Assembly: GCA_039649115.1 (NCBI GenBank)
Contig: JBBWZQ010000120.1
Span: 1 to 64,000, forward strand
Length of the DNA: 64,000 nt
Direction: 5' to 3'
Origin: DATEJJ01 sp039649115
GTDB lineage: Bacteria > Actinomycetota > Actinomycetes > Mycobacteriales > Micromonosporaceae
Shown: piece after piece, positions 60,623-64,000 of the stretch
Layout: every line of letters begins with the position of its first letter
Numbering within the stretch: position 1 is the first letter of the stretch
The notes under the pieces: generated by a model
What the model saw: only the letters and a program-made list of their open reading frames with translations
Told to the model about the DNA's origin: nothing
Database searches by the model: none
Program-made: the position numbers and the translations under genes

Positions 60623-61276
60623 CTAGCCCGGCAGGCCCCAGTCCGCCGCCTTGACCACGGCCTCCAGCTTCGAGCGCGCGCCGAGCTTCTGCAGCAGGTG
60701 CCGCACGTGGCTGCGCACGGTGGTGTAGCTGATGGACAGCTCGCCGGCCATGTCCCGGTTGTCCTTGCCCTCGGCCATCAGGCCGAGCACCTGCCGCTCG
60801 CGCGGGGTGAGGCTGGACAGCCGCCGGGACCGCTCGGTCTGCCAGCGGGCCCGCTCGCGGCGGCGGCACAGCAGCGCGGCCAGTTGCCGCGCCGGCACCA
60901 GGATCTCGCCCTCGGCCGCGCGGCGCACGGCGGCGGCCACGTCCGCGCCGCTCGCGCTCTTCACCAGGTACCCGGACGCGCCCGCCTCCAGCGCGCGGAG
61001 CACCGCGTCGTCGCTGTCGTCCGCGCTGAGGAAGACGACCGCGAGCTCCGGCCGGGACGCGCGCATCGCGGCGACGGCCTCCACGCCGGTGCCGTCGGGC
61101 AGCCGGTAGTCCACGATCGCCACGTCCAGCGGCTGCGCCGCGGCGGCCTGCCCGGCCCGCGCCACGCTGCCGGCCCAGCCGACCACATCCAGGTCCGGCT
61201 GGTCCTCGAGCAGCATCACCAGGCCCTCGGCCACCACCTGATGGTCCTCGACGACGAGCACGCGGTGCCGGGTCAC
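60623..61276 (-). CDS. NarL/LuxR-type response regulator
   Basis: This 217-residue protein has a receiver domain with phospho-acceptor D56 (VAIVDYRLPDGTG) and a LuxR-type end domain (LTPRERQVLGLMAEGKDNRD, TVRSHVRHLLQKLGA). Its GTG overlaps the kinase TGA (GTGA). It is the last gene of the operon entering the window's right edge. Confidence 0.92.
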   Translation of the reverse strand: MTRHRVLVVEDHQVVAEGLVMLLEDQPDLDVVGWAGSVARAGQAAAAQPLDVAIVDYRLPDGTGVEAVAAMRASRPELAVVFLSADDSDDAVLRALEAGASGYLVKSASGADVAAAVRRAAEGEILVPARQLAALLCRRRERARWQTERSRRLSSLTPRERQVLGLMAEGKDNRDMAGELSISYTTVRSHVRHLLQKLGARSKLEAVVKAADWGLPG

Positions 61277-62163
61277 CGCTCGCCACCGCCCCGCAGCGCG
61301 TCCAGCGCGGCCCCCTCGGGTACCCACACCGTCACCCGGGTGCCGGTGCCGGGCACGCTGTCCAGCTGGAACCAGCCGCCGGCGAATTCGGCCCGCTCGC
61401 GCATGAGCGTCACGCCGAGGTGCCCCGGCGCCGCCAGCGGCCGCCCGCGCCGCAGGCCCACCCCGTCATCGGCGATGCGCACCTGGTAACCGCCGCACCG
61501 GGCGGACAGCGTGACCGCCACCGAACCGGCGTGCGCGTGCTGGCCCACGTTGGCCAGCGCCTCCTGCGCGATGCGGAACAGCAGCAGCCGGGTCGGCAGC
61601 GACGGCTCGGCGGGCAGCTCGTCGGTCAGCCGCACCTCGACGCCGAAGTCGTCGCGCATCCGGGACAGCGTGTCGCGCAGCGCAGCGGCCAGGCCGGAGC
61701 GCTCCAGGGCCGGCGGCCGGAAGTCGAAGATGAGGCGGCGCAGCCGGTCGGCGGCCAGCGCGATGGACTCCTCCAGCCGGCCGATGACCGTGAGCGTGGC
61801 CGGATCGTGCACCCGGTTGCGCAGTTGTTGCAGGCGCAGCATGGCGGCCGTGATCACCTGCAGGCTGTCGTCGTGCACCCCGGCCGCGATCCGGGCGCGC
61901 TCCCGCTCCTGCGACCGGATGAGGTCCACCAGCAGCGTCTCCGCGTCCCAGCCGTTGGCCAGCGCGACCACCGACCAACCGTCCACAGTAGAGGTCTGGG
62001 TGGCCGATCCGGCCGGCAGCACCGCGTCGAGCTGCTGCCCCACCACGTCGGACTCGCGGCGGTCGAGCAGGCGCAGCGCCGCGCCGCTGGCCAGCCGTAC
62101 CACCCCGGCGGGGTCGACGGCCAGCAGCGGCGCCGGCGCCGCGCGCAGCAGCTCGCACCACAC
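61273..62163 (-). CDS. Soluble PAS-type sensor histidine kinase
   Basis: This 296-residue kinase has a PAS-like N-terminus (~1-70, LLAVDPAGVVRLASGAALRL), HisKA_3 helix with H97 (ARIAAGVHDDSLQVI) and a HATPase domain (FRIAQEALANVGQHAHA, GHLGVTLMRERAEFAG). No membrane helix is seen, so it reads a signal in the cytosol. GTG 62163 directly abuts the stop of the upstream Ig-like protein gene, with no gap. Confidence 0.88.
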   Translation of the reverse strand: MWCELLRAAPAPLLAVDPAGVVRLASGAALRLLDRRESDVVGQQLDAVLPAGSATQTSTVDGWSVVALANGWDAETLLVDLIRSQERERARIAAGVHDDSLQVITAAMLRLQQLRNRVHDPATLTVIGRLEESIALAADRLRRLIFDFRPPALERSGLAAALRDTLSRMRDDFGVEVRLTDELPAEPSLPTRLLLFRIAQEALANVGQHAHAGSVAVTLSARCGGYQVRIADDGVGLRRGRPLAAPGHLGVTLMRERAEFAGGWFQLDSVPGTGTRVTVWVPEGAALDALRGGGER

Positions 62164-63609
62164 CTACTTCTCCAGGTCCTTCGGCAACTGGTAGGGCGGC
62201 GCGGGCGGGATGTTCACCGGCCCGCCGGTGTGGTCCACCTTGATGGTCGCGGTGGCGGTCGAGCCGCTGCGCATGCCGACCATGCTGAACGTCAGCGAGT
62301 CCGGCGCGTCACCCGGGATCGTGTAGTTGCCCGCGGCCGCGGCGCGCCCGCTGCCGTCCGCCCGGAACGCGGCGATGAGCGTACCCGGACTGCCCTTCGT
62401 CTTGCCGGCGAAGACGTGCACCGCCTCGTTCGGGGCGAAGCCCTGCGCGTAGAAGCTCATCGAGGTGCCCGGCAGCCCGCCGTAGACGCTCGGCCGGCCG
62501 GAGGGCATGTACGGCAGCACGGTGAAGCCCGTCTTCGCCGTCGCCCGGCTCATCTCCCCGATGAACACCAGCGACTGCTGGCCCTTCAACTCGTACGGCA
62601 CCTTGAAGCCGCCCGCGGCGAAGGTACCGTTCGAGCTCGTCGGGATCGCCATCACCGGCTGGCCGCCGATCGCGTTGAGGTAGACGAGGACCCGCTCATT
62701 CGGCGCGAAGCCCTTGCCGGAGAAGGCGACCGACTGCTGCGACTTCACCGCGTACGGCTTGACGCCGATCGACGGGTACAGGTTGAGCACCTGGAACGGT
62801 ACCCCCGCGGCGATGCCGCTCTTGCGGCCCACCACGAACAGGCTGCTGACACCGACCGGCGCGACCCCGACGCGCAGCGGCGCGTGGCTCACCGAGCCGG
62901 CGCTGTCGGCCTGCAGCGTCATGTTCGGCTGTCCCGTGGTGCGGCCCCAGTAGACCGCGAGGTCCTCGCCGGGCGCGAAGCCGCGTGCCGTCAAGGCGAC
63001 CGTGTCGCCGGGCTTGCCGACCATCGCGGACAGGGTCGCCACCCCGACGCCCTGCGCCACGACCGCCTGCGCGCTCGCCTTCTTCGCGCTGTTGCGCTGC
63101 TGCGCGACGATCTGCGTGTTGCCGGCGGCGCTCGCCTGGCTGGGGAACGGCACGGATGTGTTGATGAAGCCGGAGCGGTCGGCCTTCACCGTGCGGACCG
63201 GCGCGCCCTTCGCGAGGCGGATGTCCACATTGGATCCCGCGTCGAAGCCGGACCCCAGCACCTGGACGATGCCGCCGGGCCGCACCAGGCCCGGGTTGAG
63301 CATCAGCAGCGGCTGCCCGGTGCCGGGCACCTGCACCCCGCCCAGGTTGGCCATCGCCGGCGGGCTGGCCGTCGGCTGCGGCGCGGACGCCTTGCCGGCG
63401 CCGCTGCCCACGCCGAGCACGGGCAGCACCGACTTGCCCAGGCTGAACGCGACGATCAGCGCCACCACGGCGATCGCACCGCGCTTCCAGAATCGCCCCC
63501 GCCCGGGTGCCGCGCGGTGCGCGCGACCTCCCGATGTCCGGTCGTGCGGAGCTACCCGCTCTCGATCTTGACGATGGAGAGCTCGACGTTGCCCTTGCTG
63601 AGTTGCCAT
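62164..63609 (-). CDS. Membrane-anchored surface protein with Ig-like repeats
   Basis: This ~481-residue protein has a basic N-terminus, one membrane helix (about 45-62, GAIAVVALIVAFSLGKSV), and an outer part of about four ~95-residue beta repeats. Each repeat contains G-x-G-F-x-P/A-x-E/S-x-V-x-V: GSGFDAGSNVDIRL, ARGFAPGEDLAVYWG, GKGFAPNERVLVYLN, AQGFAPNEAVHVFAG. Function is not known; adhesion or a sensory input is plausible. The only in-frame start before the helix is ATG 63609, which overlaps the glycosyltransferase end by 58 bp, so the start is uncertain. Confidence 0.7.
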   Translation of the reverse strand: MATQQGQRRALHRQDRERVAPHDRTSGGRAHRAAPGRGRFWKRGAIAVVALIVAFSLGKSVLPVLGVGSGAGKASAPQPTASPPAMANLGGVQVPGTGQPLLMLNPGLVRPGGIVQVLGSGFDAGSNVDIRLAKGAPVRTVKADRSGFINTSVPFPSQASAAGNTQIVAQQRNSAKKASAQAVVAQGVGVATLSAMVGKPGDTVALTARGFAPGEDLAVYWGRTTGQPNMTLQADSAGSVSHAPLRVGVAPVGVSSLFVVGRKSGIAAGVPFQVLNLYPSIGVKPYAVKSQQSVAFSGKGFAPNERVLVYLNAIGGQPVMAIPTSSNGTFAAGGFKVPYELKGQQSLVFIGEMSRATAKTGFTVLPYMPSGRPSVYGGLPGTSMSFYAQGFAPNEAVHVFAGKTKGSPGTLIAAFRADGSGRAAAAGNYTIPGDAPDSLTFSMVGMRSGSTATATIKVDHTGGPVNIPPAPPYQLPKDLEK

Positions 63610-64000
63610 ACCTGCCGCCCATGCTGATCGATTGCCTGCAGGATCCAGTTCTCCTGCCCGCTCCCGTTGTTCTCGTTCATCGCCCGGCGCATCCGGTTCG
63701 ACAGCACCACGTAGTCGAGGTTGCGCCAGTCCGCGTGGAAGACCTTGCCGCGTACGTCCGGGTCGGAGGATGCCTTCCAGTGCGAGTGCGCGTTGCGGTA
63801 CACCGGCGCGGTGTCGTGCAACGAGACCCAGATGTCGTCGTCGATGATCATGCGGCCGTCCGTCGGGATGTTCGCCCGGATCCACGCCACCTGCTGCGCC
63901 TGCAGGCTGGTCAGCGACAGCCGGTACTGGTCGACGAGCTGCAACCGGTGGTGGTCGTTGTACTTCATGACGTAGCCGCCGGGCAGCGCGAGCGGCGGCA
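63552..64000 (-). CDS. Membrane glycosyltransferase, C-terminal end (5' truncated)
   Basis: Only the last ~149 residues are in the window; the frame stays open to base 64000. VDQYRLSLTSLQAQQVAWIR, MIIDDDIWVSLHD and LDYVVLSNRMRRAMNENNGS resemble the outer C-terminal domain of actinobacterial GT39/ArnT-like membrane glycosyltransferases that add sugars from polyprenyl phosphates. It heads an operon with the Ig-like protein, kinase and regulator. Confidence 0.6.
   Translation of the reverse strand, partial: PPLALPGGYVMKYNDHHRLQLVDQYRLSLTSLQAQQVAWIRANIPTDGRMIIDDDIWVSLHDTAPVYRNAHSHWKASSDPDVRGKVFHADWRNLDYVVLSNRMRRAMNENNGSGQENWILQAIDQHGRQVWQLSKGNVELSIVKIESG

Overview
The window comes from a high-GC (roughly 70% or more by eye) Gram-positive actinomycete with a saprophytic, polysaccharide-degrading lifestyle. 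Strong G/C bias in the third codon position, frequent GTG/TTG starts, many leaderless-type promoters, lipoprotein sugar importers without their own ATPase, and discoidin-decorated glycoside hydrolases fit a Micromonosporaceae-type organism. That family placement is inference. I found no rRNA, tRNA, CRISPR array, insertion sequence or intact transposase.

Layout. 1-6354: a beta-1,3-glucan locus with a GH64-type glucanase end on the + strand and a GH16-GH3 operon on the - strand. All three enzymes carry copies of one discoidin (F5/8C, CBM32-like) module, and a promoter with a LacI-type operator precedes the GH16 gene. 6802-9489: GH36 alpha-galactosidase and a membrane-anchored carbohydrate-binding protein. 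9716-14588: TetR regulator with a double palindromic operator, SRPBCC protein, NarK-like MFS transporter with an extra C-terminal domain, PAP2 phosphatase and a membrane/PLD-like protein. 14613-19212: an aldo-keto reductase, hydroxyacid-oxoacid transhydrogenase, glucose-6-phosphate isomerase and SRPBCC set; the isomerase carries two in-frame 57-bp repeats. 19313-26219: MetE-like protein, homogentisate dioxygenase, sulfotransferase, O-antigen-ligase-like protein, a secreted CBM2 module and small proteins. 26223-31490: TetR/MFS exporter pair and a GH115 xylan alpha-glucuronidase with a CGAAA-N-TTTCG operator.

31644-34275 is a compact cassette that does not fit its surroundings: an orotate-phosphoribosyltransferase-like protein, a 30-residue hydrophobic peptide, an OMP decarboxylase and a membrane-anchored protein of unknown fold. 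It uses more A/T-ending codons than its neighbours and runs 13 bp into the convergent mmpL gene. This is my best candidate for an undescribed accessory system.

34263-39598: MMPL transporter, a two-component system, a small zinc-ribbon-like protein, a decayed lipoprotein gene and a DinB/MDMPI-type protein. 39599-41143: about 1.5 kb of non-coding, repeat-rich DNA with a 21-bp-stem hairpin, a degenerate GATC-containing array and an EamA transporter pseudogene. 41144-44192: sugar ABC importer. 44197-48419: methyltransferases, DUF952, universal stress protein, MFS and TetR. 48476-59082: GH3 beta-glucosidase, DUF2207 protein, TetR plus heterodimeric ABC exporter, and zinc alcohol dehydrogenase. 59155-64000: membrane-anchored GH5 glucanase and a membrane glycosyltransferase / Ig-like surface protein / sensor kinase / response regulator operon.

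At every scale the window also carries a short interrupted palindrome, TCCA-NNN-TGGA. It sits mostly inside genes and often forces rare codons.
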